From assembly GCF_030285625.1 (NCBI RefSeq), contig NZ_CP127294.1, forward strand, positions 2,738,001 to 2,802,000: a DNA stretch of 64,000 nucleotides, in the 5' to 3' direction. The DNA comes from Amycolatopsis sp. 2-15. Its GTDB lineage: Bacteria > Actinomycetota > Actinomycetes > Mycobacteriales > Pseudonocardiaceae. Position numbers and translations under genes: made by a program. The notes below the pieces were generated by a model, which was given only the letters and a program-made list of their open reading frames with translations, was not told the origin of the DNA and ran no database searches. Below, piece by piece: positions 8,539 to 17,063 of this stretch. Each line of letters opens with the position of its first letter. The stretch's first letter is position 1.

Positions 8539-8996
8539 TGTTCGACTCTCATCCAGCGCGTGGTCTATGCGCAAGCGCATGGATGGGTGAATGTTGAGGC
8601 TGTCGAGTTCGCTGGGTTCCACCCATCGAACTTCTTTTGTTTCCGTACCGTCTTCATGGGGAATTCCGCCGACCCAGCGCCCCTCGAAGCAAAGCGAGAA
8701 CTGCTGACGCCTTCACCGTCGTCGTAGGCGATCACGTGTCGCGGGTCAGTGTACGTGCCAATAAGGCGGACGACCTCCACGTCTAGCCCGGTCTCCTCGT
8801 GCACCTCCCTCACGGCCGTGTTCGCAATCCGCTCGCCTGCGTCGTGTCCGCCACCTGGGAGCGCCCAGAGATTGTTGTCAATCTTATGAATCAGGAGAAG
8901 GCGCCTGTCCTGGTCTCGAATCGCCACCGTTACCGACGGTACAACACTGTTTGCCTGAGGGGCTGTAGGGTCGTCGAAATAGTCAATGCGCGACAC
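8521..8996 (-). pseudogene. NUDIX hydrolase broken by a one-base frameshift
   Basis: The first ~95 residues are a normal NUDIX domain with an intact box, GGGHDAGERIANTAVREVHEETGLDV-type (G-x5-E-x7-REVHEETG). After DPRHVIAYDDGE, near 8705, the frame leaves the family pattern. In the next frame the sequence continues as expected (RQQFSLCFEGRWVGG, then TKEVRWVEPSELD) and stops at TAG 8521-8523. One missing base accounts for this. NUDIX proteins are typical AICE cargo: the pSAM2 immunity factor Pif has a NUDIX motif. It may therefore once have modulated transfer or immunity of this element. Confidence 0.8.
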
Positions 8997-9009
8997 TGAT
9001 GCACTATCC

Positions 9010-9444
9010 TTACGCGTCGGTTTCCGGGTTTGCGTTCTTCCAGACTAGCTCGAACGAATTCATGTAGTGCCCCCACATTTGTCCGTCAGGGGTCCTTCGA
9101 AGATGCAAGACGGGGCTCTGTCCCGCGAGTGCGCCGTGGGCATGGCCGTTGGCAAGTAATTCGTCATCGAAACGATAGATCGAGTTGTACAAAATCGTTG
9201 AGTGCGTTCGCACTTCCACGCCCGGGAGACCGACAATGTCGGCAAGATAGCGGCGCATCAGTTGGATCCGCCCCTCAAGTCCACCTGGCGTTCCTTCGTC
9301 AATCGCGCGCTGCTTGACAGTTTCAGATGTCTCATCGCCCACCAGAATCCGGAACACGACGCCTTCCTCCGCCTTCTTGCGAATGAGGGGGATCAGGTCG
9401 TACTGCTCTACGAGGAAAGCGCCCGAGAAGACCAGCACGTCCAT
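9010..9444 (-). pseudogene. 5'-truncated DUF5919/phospholipase-D-like regulator fragment
   Basis: 144 residues beginning MDVLVFSGAFLVEQYDLIP, which resembles the C-terminal ligand-binding-like domain of XRE regulators carried by actinobacterial elements (established as a common neighbour of NUDIX/HD genes). The expected N-terminal helix-turn-helix is absent. The coding frame remains open a few codons upstream (GVSRSMDVL) and then meets the opposed DUF3987 fragment at about 9465-9471. I read it as a deletion-truncated gene, although the ATG could in principle be used. Confidence 0.6.
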
Positions 9445-9470
9445 GCTCCGGCTAACTCCGGTCAGCAGCG

Positions 9471-10906
9471 TTTCCGGTGGCCGCGTTCCCGGCCTGGCTG
9501 CGCGAGTTCACCGAGGCTGTCGCCCACACGATCCAGGCGCCGATCGACCTGGCCGGAAGCCTCGCGCTGGCCACGTTGTCCACCGCGGCCGGCGGGCGGG
9601 TAATGGTGCGAGTGCGCCCGTCCTGGTCTGAGCAGACCACGATCTACACCGTGGTGATCATGGAGCCGTCGGCACGCAAGTCGCCGGTCTTCACGGCCAT
9701 GACCGAACCGATCCGCGCTCTGGAGGCGGCTCTGCGAGAGGAGGCCAAGCACAGCATCGAGACCGCGCGGATGCAGCAGCAGATGGCCGCCAGCGCCCGG
9801 GAGAACGCGCAGAAGAAGGCCGCGACCATGCTCGGGGAAGGCGCGGACACACGAGCGCAGGAGGAGGCGATCGCGGACGCGGTCGATGCCGCGCTGGAAG
9901 CGGAGGCGATCGGGATTCCGCACCCGCCGCAGCTGATCGCCGACGACGTCACCCCTCCGAAGGTGGCCACGATGCTCGCGCAGCAGAACGGTCGCCTGTC
10001 GGTGCTCTCGGACGAAGGCACGGTGTTCGAGATCGTGGCCGGCCGCTACTCGGGCAACGTCCAGGCCGAGGTGTTCCTCAAGCGCTACAGCGGCACCGAG
10101 TTGCGGGTGGACCGCGGGGACCGCTCCGAGTACGTGCCCCGCCCTGCGCTCACCCTCGGGGTGACCATCCAGCCCGCCGTCATCGAGGACTTGCCGAAGA
10201 AGCTGCGGGGCAACGGGTTCTTCGCCCGGATCCTGTTCTCCCAACCCGTCCCCATGTCCGGGCACCGCATCATCCGACCCGGCCCGATCCCGCAGGAGGC
10301 CGCCGACACCTACCACCGCAACATGCTCACCATCGCCCGCGAGCTGCACGGCTTCGACGACCCGATCACCCTCACGTTCTCGCCAGAGGCCGACGACCTC
10401 ATGGCCGACATCGAGCGGGAGATCGAACCCAAGCTCGACCCGCTCACCGGCTCCCTCGCCAACATCGCCGACTGGTCCGGGAAACTCGCCGGCCAGACCG
10501 CCCGAATCGCCGCGCTGCTGCACCTGGCCGAACACCCGCTCAACGCGTGGAACAACCCGACCATCGAACGCGACACCCTCGCCAACGCCTGGGAAATCGC
10601 GAAGTACTACACCACCCACGCTCAGGCCACCCTGGCCAAGATCGGGGCCCCGCCCTCCGTCGCCGTCGCCCAAAGGTGCTGGACAAGATCACCGCCCGCA
10701 GCTGGCCACACGGCCACCGATTCCAGGCCCGCCAGATCTACAACGCCGTCCGCAGCGAAGCCGTACCCACCATGAAGGAACTACAACCCGGCCTCGACTT
10801 GCTCGAAGACCTCGGACACATCGCCGCCGAACCCGCCCCCGAGCTGGCGCGCCGGGGCCGTCGCCCCAGCCCCTACTACTGGCTCCACCCCTGCCATCGG
10901 AACTGA
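9471..10906 (+). pseudogene. DUF3987 (YfjI-like) primase/helicase, truncated and frameshifted
   Basis: The frame enters mid-domain at FPVAAFPAWLREF and follows the DUF3987 family: AMTEP-type loop with PSARKSPVF (the P-loop-like segment), GRLSVLSDEGTVFE, RKLRGNGFFARILF and a C-terminal DDLADYV-like region. About one third of the N-terminus is missing. Near 10672 (CGCCCAAAGGTGCTGG) a one-base shift moves the C-terminal wHTH-like tail (KVLDKITARSWPHGHRFQARQIYNAV) to another frame, ending at 10906. In AICEs this family supplies replication functions; this copy is dead twice over. Confidence 0.75.
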
Positions 10907-10954
10907 ACGAGAACCCCCGGTGCACCGCCATCCGGCAAGGCCGGGCGACGGTGC

Positions 10955-11284
10955 CCCGCACAATACGCACATTACGCAGAAACCCGTGGGGAGCATCCTT
11001 CGCGCAGGTCACCGCCCTGCAACCAGGCCGGGGCCGACCCACGCAGAAATCCCGCACAAAGACCCTCAGCACGCACAAATACCCGAGCACTCCCGCAGCA
11101 ACGGATTACCTACCGTGACAGTGGGCGCCACGAGTGAACCTCCGAGGGTGCCCGCTAGCCATTTGTGCGGGCAACCGGGATTTCTGCGGGCATTCTGCGT
11201 GATCAACACGCCGGGCCTCACCGCCCCGGTGACCAGCAAGAACGCCCGCAAGAACGATTCTGCGTTTTCTGCGCATTGTGCGGG
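10955..11284. repeat. Iteron-like nested inverted repeats, putative element replication origin
   Basis: Multiple short related units (CCCGCACAA, ACGCAGAAA, GCACAAATA) on one strand at 10955-10986 and 11041-11085 recur as their complements at 11162-11190 (TTTGTGCGGG, TTTCTGCGGG) and 11258-11284 (TTCTGCG, TTTCTGCGC, TTGTGCGGG). The outer and inner groups pair with each other around a centre near 11115. The location between a replication gene and xis/int fits an AICE origin or iteron array. Confidence 0.55.
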
Positions 11285-11542
11285 ACACCGCCCACCAGCC
11301 ACCACCGAGACATCACTGAACGTAACCAAGCCCGCAGGTGCCACGGTCTGTCGCCAACGCCATCTGTTCGCCGCGCCACGCCAGTGACCGCGGTCGCTTC
11401 GTGGCCCGCCGCCTGGCATCGGCGTCGGGACGCCCTCACTTCTGGAGATCGACTCCGCCATGGCATTTCCCAACGTGCGCCATCAGCTGGCCGCACAGCG
11501 ATTCAGTCTGCCCACAACCATCCCTGAAACCGGAGGTGCGCT

Positions 11543-11734
11543 TTGAGTCAGACGATTCAGCCCAAGTGGCACACAGTATCCGAAGTCGCGCTCATGCTCG
11601 GTTACGGACTCTCGAAGACCAAGCAGCTCGTTGCCACCGGCCAGATCAGGTCCATTAAGGACGGCGGGAACCGTCGGATTCTGCCTGCCTGGGTTGACGA
11701 GTACATCAATCGACTCGTGGAGGAAGCAGCCTGA
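11543..11734 (+). CDS. xis: Excisionase-like helix-turn-helix protein
   Basis: 63 residues from a TTG start preceded by a strong GGAGGTG 5-6 bases upstream. A MerR/AlpA-type wHTH fold: WHTVSEVALMLGYGLSKTKQLVATGQIRSIKDGGNRRILPAWVDEYI. Such small proteins bind attachment-site arms and direct integrases towards excision. The integrase start follows within two bases of its stop, so the pair is co-translated. Coding sequence is intact even though its partner integrase is not. Confidence 0.8.
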   Translation: MSQTIQPKWHTVSEVALMLGYGLSKTKQLVATGQIRSIKDGGNRRILPAWVDEYINRLVEEAA

Positions 11735-11735
11735 C

Positions 11736-12963
11736 ATGGCGAGCAAAGGACGCGCCAACGGCGAGGGTTCGATTTACCCGTTCCGCAATGGGTTCGCCGC
11801 GTATGTGTGGGTCTCCACTCCCGCCGGTGAAAGGAAGCGCAAGTACGTCTATGGCCCGTCGCGCGAAGTGGTCCACGAGAAGTGGCTCAAGCTTCACCAG
11901 GCGGCGAAGAACGGCCCAGTGGCAACGTCAGTGCCGCGCTTGCGTGAGTACATGAGCTACTGGCTGACCGAGGTGATCAAACCGAACCGCGCGCCCCTCA
12001 CATACGTCAACTACGAGCTGTTCACCCGGCTCTACATCGAGCCGGCGTTGGGCAACCTGCGGTTGGACAAGCTCGGTGTGCGCGACGTCCAGAAGTGGAT
12101 CAACGCCATTCCGGGAATCTGTCAGTGTTGCGCGCAGGGCAAGGACGCGCGGCGAGACGAGAACCGCCGCCGGTGCTGTGCGTTGAGCGCCCGCCTGTGT
12201 TGCAAGGACGCGCCGTCATCCCGGACCGTCTCCGACATCCGCGCATGCCTGCGCGCGGCACTGAACCACGCGATACGTGAGGAGTTGATCGGCCGGAACG
12301 TCGCGGAGCTGGTGACTCTCCCGACGGTCCGCAAGCGCAAACGAACGGCGTGGACGAGTGAGGAGGCCCGGAAGTTTCTCGAGTCGGCCCGGGACGCCCG
12401 GGACGCGATGTACGCGGGCTACGTGCTGGCCGTCGTCCTGGGCCTGCGCAAGGGTGAGATCCTGGGTCTCACGTGGGGTGCGCTCGACTTCGACAACGGC
12501 GAGCTGGCCGTCAGCCACCAGCTCCAGCGGGCCAGCGGTGAGCTGCTGCACCGCGAGACGAAGACGGCCGCTTCGGACGACACCATGCCGCTGCCAGCCA
12601 TCGTCGTTGCGGCCCTGGAGAAGCGCCGGCGAGACCAGCTCACCGATCGGAAGGAGGCTGAGCTGGCCTGGCACCCGAACGATCTGGTGTTCACCACGAA
12701 GTACGGGCTGCCGATCGACCCCCGGAACTTCAACCGGTCCTGGGACAACCGGGTCACGCGCTCCGGGGTCCGGAAGATCACCGTTCACGATGGCCGGCGG
12801 TCCTGCGGCACGCTGCTGGTCGACCTGGACGTGCACCCCCGGGTGGATCATGCGCATCCTGCGGCACGCACAGTTCTCGATGACGATGGAGATCTACTCA
12901 CAAGCGTCTTCGAAGAAGACGCGGGACGCGCTCAAGCGTCTTGGCGAAAGCCTCGACGAGTAG
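11736..12963 (+). pseudogene. int: Tyrosine integrase of the tRNA-Ala element, frameshifted before the catalytic Tyr
   Basis: From MASKGRANGEGSIYPF the frame gives an AP2-like N-terminal arm-binding domain, a SAM-like core-binding domain (with an unusual Cys-rich insertion CQCCAQG...RRCC near 125-150) and a catalytic domain with the first Arg (GLRKGEILGL) and the H-x-x-R region (TVHDGRRSCGTLLVDLDVHP). At CGGGTGGATCATG (about 12842) one extra G breaks the frame. The other frame supplies IMRILRHAQFSMTMEIYSQAS, which holds the last His and the nucleophilic Tyr, and ends at 12963. As sequenced the product lacks Tyr and should be inactive. Confidence 0.85.
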
Positions 12964-12969
12964 CGCCAC

Positions 12970-12986
12970 TGCTGTACTTTGCTGCT
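12970..12986 (+). promoter_or_regulatory. Candidate integrase arm-type site near tRNA-Ala
   Basis: TGCTGTACTTTGCTGCT lies 55 bp from the tRNA-Ala attachment core on the element side. The same 17-mer with one mismatch occurs at 51280-51297 beside the second tRNA-Ala core copy, in the same orientation relative to the tRNA. Shared sites at both ends of an element are what integrase or excisionase arm sites look like. Confidence 0.5.
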
Positions 12987-13000
12987 ATCAGGGCAACGAC

Positions 13001-13032
13001 AAGGGCCGTCCACTCTACTGTGGACGGCCCTT
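13001..13032. terminator. Bidirectional hairpin between integrase and tRNA-Ala
   Basis: Perfect 13-bp arms AAGGGCCGTCCAC / complement with a 6-nt loop, ending in TT on either strand. Suitable to end both tRNA-Ala (minus) and int (plus) transcripts. Confidence 0.75.
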
Positions 13033-13040
13033 GACCTGCG

Positions 13041-13084
13041 GTGGAGCTGAGGGGAATCGAACCCCTGACCTTCTCGATGCGAAC
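13041..13084 (-). other. Attachment core in tRNA-Ala (44-bp identity)
   Basis: The 3' 44 bases of the tRNA-Ala region, from the anticodon loop outward, are identical to 51381-51424 (opposite strand). Identity ends exactly one base before the next mismatch on both sides. This is the integration core of the element whose int and xis lie just to the left. Confidence 0.85.
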
Positions 13085-13114
13085 GAGACGCGCTACCAAC
13101 TGCGCTACAGCCCC
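13042..13114 (-). tRNA. tRNA-Ala (CGC anticodon)
   Basis: 73 nt fold cleanly. The acceptor GGGGCTG pairs with CAGCTCC (one G-T pair), D stem GCGC/GCGC, anticodon stem TCTCG/CGAGA with loop TTCGCAT (anticodon CGC), T arm AGGGG-TTCGATT-CCCCT, discriminator A. The CCA end is not fully encoded (ACCG). It is the integration target of the left element and remains intact. Confidence 0.97.
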
Positions 13115-13169
13115 TTGTTCAGTGCTCGTAGAGCGTATCAGCCGCCCCAAGAGCACCGAACGTCGGGGG

Positions 13170-14033
13170 TCACTCCCCGACTGCCCGACGGTACGGGCTG
13201 GTCCCCGGCTCGTCGAGCTCCTCGAAGGCCGGGTCTTCGTCGTCCAGGTCGACCACGACGGCCTGGCGGCGGATGCGCGACATGGGTGACGGTTTGCGTT
13301 CCACGATCTCGCGGGGCGACGGGGAGACGACCTCGACGTCGTCGTCCTCCTCCGAAGCAACCGGAGCAACCGGAGCCGCAGCGGCAGGACGCTCGGTGCG
13401 GCGCGGCGCCGGAAGCGGCTCCCGAGCTTCTCGAGAGTCCCGGCCTTCCCGCGAATACCGCGCCATGCGGCGCTGCCGGATGTCGTCTTCGATGCGGACC
13501 TGGCGGCGCAGGTACGCGAGGTAGCCGACCAGGATCACGTCGACCACGGCGTTGCCCCACCACACCACGGACATCACGAAGCCCGCGAAGGCGGCCGACG
13601 CGACGGCGAGGATCAGCAGGATCACGACGATCCGCTGGCGGAACGCGTACTTCGCCCGCGCGGCGATCTCCGCCGCCTCCGGGTCGAAGCCGCCGCGGCC
13701 CGGGCGGTAGCCGGACGACCGCGAGCGCGACGGCTCGTCGCGCACGTCGGCGGCCGGCTGGGGCAGCGGCTCGGGTTCCGGTTCTTCCTCTTCGAGGTCG
13801 GCGTCGAGCTCCGCCTCTAGTTCGGCGAGGTCGTCCTCCACCGAAGGTTTCGCACTTTCGGACACGGCGAACTCCTCCTGTCCTTCATTGCGAGCTCCCC
13901 CGCTGCGCACGACGCGCGCTGCGAGCGCGGACGACGGCGTCCGTGCGACCTGCTGGCGCTTGCGAGCCACCATGGGCACGAGAACGACGAGCCATGCCGC
14001 GGCGAGCGCGACGATGATCACCGAGCTGGGCAT
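13170..14033 (-). CDS. sepX: Divisome-associated membrane protein SepX/GlpR
   Basis: 287 residues. An N-terminal TM helix (VIIVALAAAWLVVLVPM) precedes a KRQQ basic patch, then an acidic Glu/Pro-rich linker (70-95), a second hydrophobic pair at about 135-175 (VVILLILAVASAAFAGFVM ... VDVILVGYLAYL) and a charged C-terminal tail. This matches the actinobacterial protein annotated GlpR (gephyrin-like molybdotransferase receptor) and characterised in Streptomyces as the FtsZ-ring/divisome component SepX. It precedes rimJ, Glp/moeA and galU on the same strand, the conserved actinobacterial gene order for this family. Confidence 0.85.
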   Translation of the reverse strand: MPSSVIIVALAAAWLVVLVPMVARKRQQVARTPSSALAARVVRSGGARNEGQEEFAVSESAKPSVEDDLAELEAELDADLEEEEPEPEPLPQPAADVRDEPSRSRSSGYRPGRGGFDPEAAEIAARAKYAFRQRIVVILLILAVASAAFAGFVMSVVWWGNAVVDVILVGYLAYLRRQVRIEDDIRQRRMARYSREGRDSREAREPLPAPRRTERPAAAAPVAPVASEEDDDVEVVSPSPREIVERKPSPMSRIRRQAVVVDLDDEDPAFEELDEPGTSPYRRAVGE

Positions 14034-14194
14034 CTCCCGTCACCTCCCCCGATCCTCTGCTGTAGTCACGCTAGCCACAACAGTCACACACGAGACGCAG
14101 ACTCGCCGGGTTCGATCACGAAATTGCCTCACCGGATTAGGTGAATCTCACAGTATGTGGTAACGCGTGATCGGAACCGGACCCGTAGTCACCA

Positions 14195-14854
14195 TCAGAG
14201 CAGGTCGGCGCGGCCCAGGGCCACGAGCCGGGAGACGAGGCCGTCGCCGATCTCCTCTTTCGTCACGGCGAAGCAGAGGTGGTCGCGCCAGGCGCCGGCG
14301 ACGTCGAGGTAGCGCTCGAAGAGGCCCTCCTGCCGGTAGCCGGCCTTGGTGAGGACGCGGATGCTCGCGTTGTTCTCCGGACGCACGGTCGCCTCGAGCC
14401 GGTGCAGGCCGGACGCTTCGAAGGCGTGATCCGTCACGAGGGCCACGGCCGCGGTGGCGACCCCTCCGCGCACGATGTCCGACGACACCCAGTACCCGAT
14501 CCAGGCCGATCGCAGCGAGGCGCGGATGACGTTACCCACCGTGATCTGGCCCGCAAACTTTCCGTCGACCGTGATCGTGAACGGCAGGCACTGCCCGCGC
14601 CGCGCGAGGCCGCGCAGGGCCGCCCACTGCGAGGGCCACGACCAGAACGCGTTGCGGTCGGGCCACGGACCGATCCCCGTCGGCTCCCACTGCTCGAGGT
14701 GGTCGCGGTCGCGCAGGCGGATGCGGCTCCACTCGCCGGCGTCGCGCAGCCGCACCGGCCGCACGCTGACGACCCCGGCCGCCACGCGCAGTCCGCCCAG
14801 CTTCGCGGGCCAGCCCGGGTGGCGGCTTTCGACCGGGTACGAGTACGAGCCCAC
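14195..14854 (-). CDS. rimJ: GNAT N-acetyltransferase, RimJ-like
   Basis: 219 residues. The GNAT core has VSVRPVRLRDAGEWSRIR at the N-terminus, the acetyl-CoA loop region and a C-terminal ASGLHRLEATVRPENNASIRVLTKAGY typical of the RimJ/RimL protein-alanine acetyltransferases. The GTG start shares one base with the moeA stop (TAGTG), so translation is coupled. Likely acetylates a protein N-terminus in the cytosol; the specific target is not evident. Confidence 0.85.
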   Translation of the reverse strand: MGSYSYPVESRHPGWPAKLGGLRVAAGVVSVRPVRLRDAGEWSRIRLRDRDHLEQWEPTGIGPWPDRNAFWSWPSQWAALRGLARRGQCLPFTITVDGKFAGQITVGNVIRASLRSAWIGYWVSSDIVRGGVATAAVALVTDHAFEASGLHRLEATVRPENNASIRVLTKAGYRQEGLFERYLDVAGAWRDHLCFAVTKEEIGDGLVSRLVALGRADLL

Positions 14855-16137
14855 TAGGCCCGCTGCGCGAGGAACGTGACCTTCACCTGCTCGCCCGCGG
14901 CCACCTCGGTGAGGTCCTCGTCCACGGTGATCAGGCAGTTCGCCTCCGCCAGCGACGCCAGCAGGTGCGCACCCGACGTGCCGAGCGGCTGCACGAGGTA
15001 CTCGCCGTTGGCCTCGTCGCGCAGCAGCTGGCCGCGCAGGTAGCCGCGCCGGCCCTTCGTCGACGTGATGGGCGACAGCAGCCGCGCGCCGACGATGCGC
15101 CGGTGCGGGTTGCGTGTGCCGCGCGCGGCGCGGATCAGCGGCCGGACCAGGACCTCGAACACCACCAGGGCGCTCATCGGGTTGCCGGGGATGAGGAACG
15201 TCGGCACGGAGTCCGGGCCGAGCCGCCCGAAGCCCTGCACCGAGCCCGGGTGCATCCCCACGCGCGTCATGTCGATGTGGCCGAGATCGGACAACGCGGC
15301 GTGCACCTCGTCGCCGGAAGCGCCGCCGGCACCGCCCGCGACCACCACGATCTCCGACATCAGCAGCCGGCCCTCGACGATCTCGCGCAGCCGCTTCGGG
15401 TCGCTCGGCACGATGCCGACGCGGCTCACCTCGGCTCCGGCGTCACGCGCGGCCGCGGCCAGCGCGTAGGAGTTGACGTCGTAGACCTGTCCAACAGACG
15501 GCGTGCGGTCGACGTCCACGAGCTCGTCGCCCACGGACACGATCGACACGCGCGGACGCGGGTAGACCAGCACCTTCGCGCGCCCGACGGCGGCGAGCAG
15601 GCCGACCTGCGCGGACCCGATGGTGTCACCCTTGCGCACGGCGACGTCGCCGATCTGCACGTCTTCGCCCGCACGGCGCACGTACGCAGCCGAAGGCACA
15701 GACTTGTGCACGGTGAGCTTGGCCTGGTGCCCGTCGGTGTACGCGGTGGGCACGACGGCGTCGGCGAGCGTCGGCAGCGGCGCGCCGGTGTCCACGCGCA
15801 CCGCCTGCCCGGGCTGCAGCCGCCGCGGCTGGCGGGAGCCGGCCTGGATCTCGCCGACCACCGGCAGCTGCACCGGTTCCTCGCCGGCGGCGCGGACGTC
15901 GACGCTGCGCACCGCGTAACCGTCCACGGCGGCCTGGTCGAAGCCGGGCAGGGCGTGCTCGGCGACCACCTCCTCCGCGCACAGCAGGCCCTGCGCCTCG
16001 GAAATCGCCACGCGGACCGGCCGCGGCCGGACGGCGGCGTCCAGCGTCAGCGCGATCTGCGCGTCGACAGAGCGCAGCTCCGCCTCCGCGGGTTCGGGGG
16101 CCTCTTCGGCCGGGGCAGCGTCGAGAGAGTCCGTCAT
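14854..16137 (-). CDS. moeA: Molybdopterin molybdotransferase, MoeA/Glp family
   Basis: 427 residues from the ATG that overlaps the galU stop as ATGA; an upstream in-frame start is less likely. MoeA domains: N-terminal SVDAQIALTLDAAVRPRPVR, the substrate loop ALPGFDQAAVDGYA, central VSIVSVGDEL and the GGAGGASGDEV motif, C-terminal FLIPGNPMSALVVFEV. The family inserts molybdate into adenylated molybdopterin. In actinobacteria the paralogue beside sepX is called Glp and is linked to the cell-division membrane protein, so the role here may be cofactor synthesis, division, or both. Confidence 0.9.
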   Translation of the reverse strand: MTDSLDAAPAEEAPEPAEAELRSVDAQIALTLDAAVRPRPVRVAISEAQGLLCAEEVVAEHALPGFDQAAVDGYAVRSVDVRAAGEEPVQLPVVGEIQAGSRQPRRLQPGQAVRVDTGAPLPTLADAVVPTAYTDGHQAKLTVHKSVPSAAYVRRAGEDVQIGDVAVRKGDTIGSAQVGLLAAVGRAKVLVYPRPRVSIVSVGDELVDVDRTPSVGQVYDVNSYALAAAARDAGAEVSRVGIVPSDPKRLREIVEGRLLMSEIVVVAGGAGGASGDEVHAALSDLGHIDMTRVGMHPGSVQGFGRLGPDSVPTFLIPGNPMSALVVFEVLVRPLIRAARGTRNPHRRIVGARLLSPITSTKGRRGYLRGQLLRDEANGEYLVQPLGTSGAHLLASLAEANCLITVDEDLTEVAAGEQVKVTFLAQRA

Positions 16138-17039
16138 GGGCGTTCGGTCCCGATCCGTTCGGTCAGCCACGTCCGTAACGATGGCCCGTATTCGGGCGTT
16201 TCAAGCGCGAAATCGACGGCGGCGCGCAGGAAACCACCCGGATTCCCCAGGTCGTGTCGTCCGCCGCGGTGCACGACCACGTGAACGGGGTGGCCTTCCT
16301 TGATCAGCAGCGCCACGGCGTCGGTCAGCTGGAGCTCGCCGCCGGAGCCCGGCTCGATCCGGCGCAGCGCGTCGAAGATCGCCCGGTCGAGCAGGTAACG
16401 CCCGGCCGCCGCGTAGGTCGACGGCGCGTCTTCCGGCCGCGGCTTCTCGACCATGCCGTGAACCTGCTTCACGTCCGGGTCGTCGGTGTCGGAGACGTCG
16501 AACACGCCGTAGGGCGAGATCTGCTCCTTGGGGATGTCGAACGCGCAGAGCACGCTGCCGCCGTGCTGAGCGCGCACGGCCGACATGCGGTCGAGCACGC
16601 CAGTGGGCAGCACGAGATCGTCGGGCAGCAGCACGGCGACGGCTTCGTCCTCGTCGGTCAGGTTCGGCTCGGCCTGCGCGACGGCGTGGCCCAGCCCCAG
16701 GGCCTGCTCCTGGATGGCGACCTCGACCTCGAGCAGCCCCGGCCCGCGGCGCACCTTCTCGAGCAGCTCGGTCTTGCCCTTGGCCTCGAGCGTTTTCTCC
16801 AGCTCGGGCTGGGCCTCGAAGTACTTGACCACGGCATCCTTGCCGGGCGAGGTCACGATCACCAGGCGTTTCGCCCCCGCGGCGGCGGCTTCGCTCGCGA
16901 CGAGTTCGATCCCCGGTGTGTCGACCACGGGCAGCAGCTCTTTCGGCACCGCCTTGGTGGTCGGCAGGAACCGGGTCCCGAGTCCGGCCGCAGGCACGAT
17001 GGCTGTTCTGAACGTCTGGGAGGTTGAGGCGCCCGTCAT
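16134..17039 (-). CDS. galU: UTP-glucose-1-phosphate uridylyltransferase
   Basis: 301 residues starting MTGASTSQTFRTAIVPAAGLGTRF; a longer start would place the promoter inside the divergent gene. Nucleotidyltransferase signature AAGLGTRFLPTTKAVPKELLPVVD, then EQALGLGHAV and FDVSDTDD, HGMVEKP and GELQLTDAVALLI, all as in bacterial GalU. Makes UDP-glucose from glucose-1-phosphate and UTP for cell-wall and polysaccharide precursors. First gene of the galU-moeA-rimJ run; its start is 24 bp from the divergent cyclo-ligase start. Confidence 0.95.
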   Translation of the reverse strand: MTGASTSQTFRTAIVPAAGLGTRFLPTTKAVPKELLPVVDTPGIELVASEAAAAGAKRLVIVTSPGKDAVVKYFEAQPELEKTLEAKGKTELLEKVRRGPGLLEVEVAIQEQALGLGHAVAQAEPNLTDEDEAVAVLLPDDLVLPTGVLDRMSAVRAQHGGSVLCAFDIPKEQISPYGVFDVSDTDDPDVKQVHGMVEKPRPEDAPSTYAAAGRYLLDRAIFDALRRIEPGSGGELQLTDAVALLIKEGHPVHVVVHRGGRHDLGNPGGFLRAAVDFALETPEYGPSLRTWLTERIGTERP

Positions 17040-17063
17040 GGGCGCAAAGCCTAACGTGGTCGC

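Noticed and set aside
10955..11284. CRISPR array
   Set aside because: Repeat units are short, degenerate and in both orientations, with no regular spacers and no cas genes.
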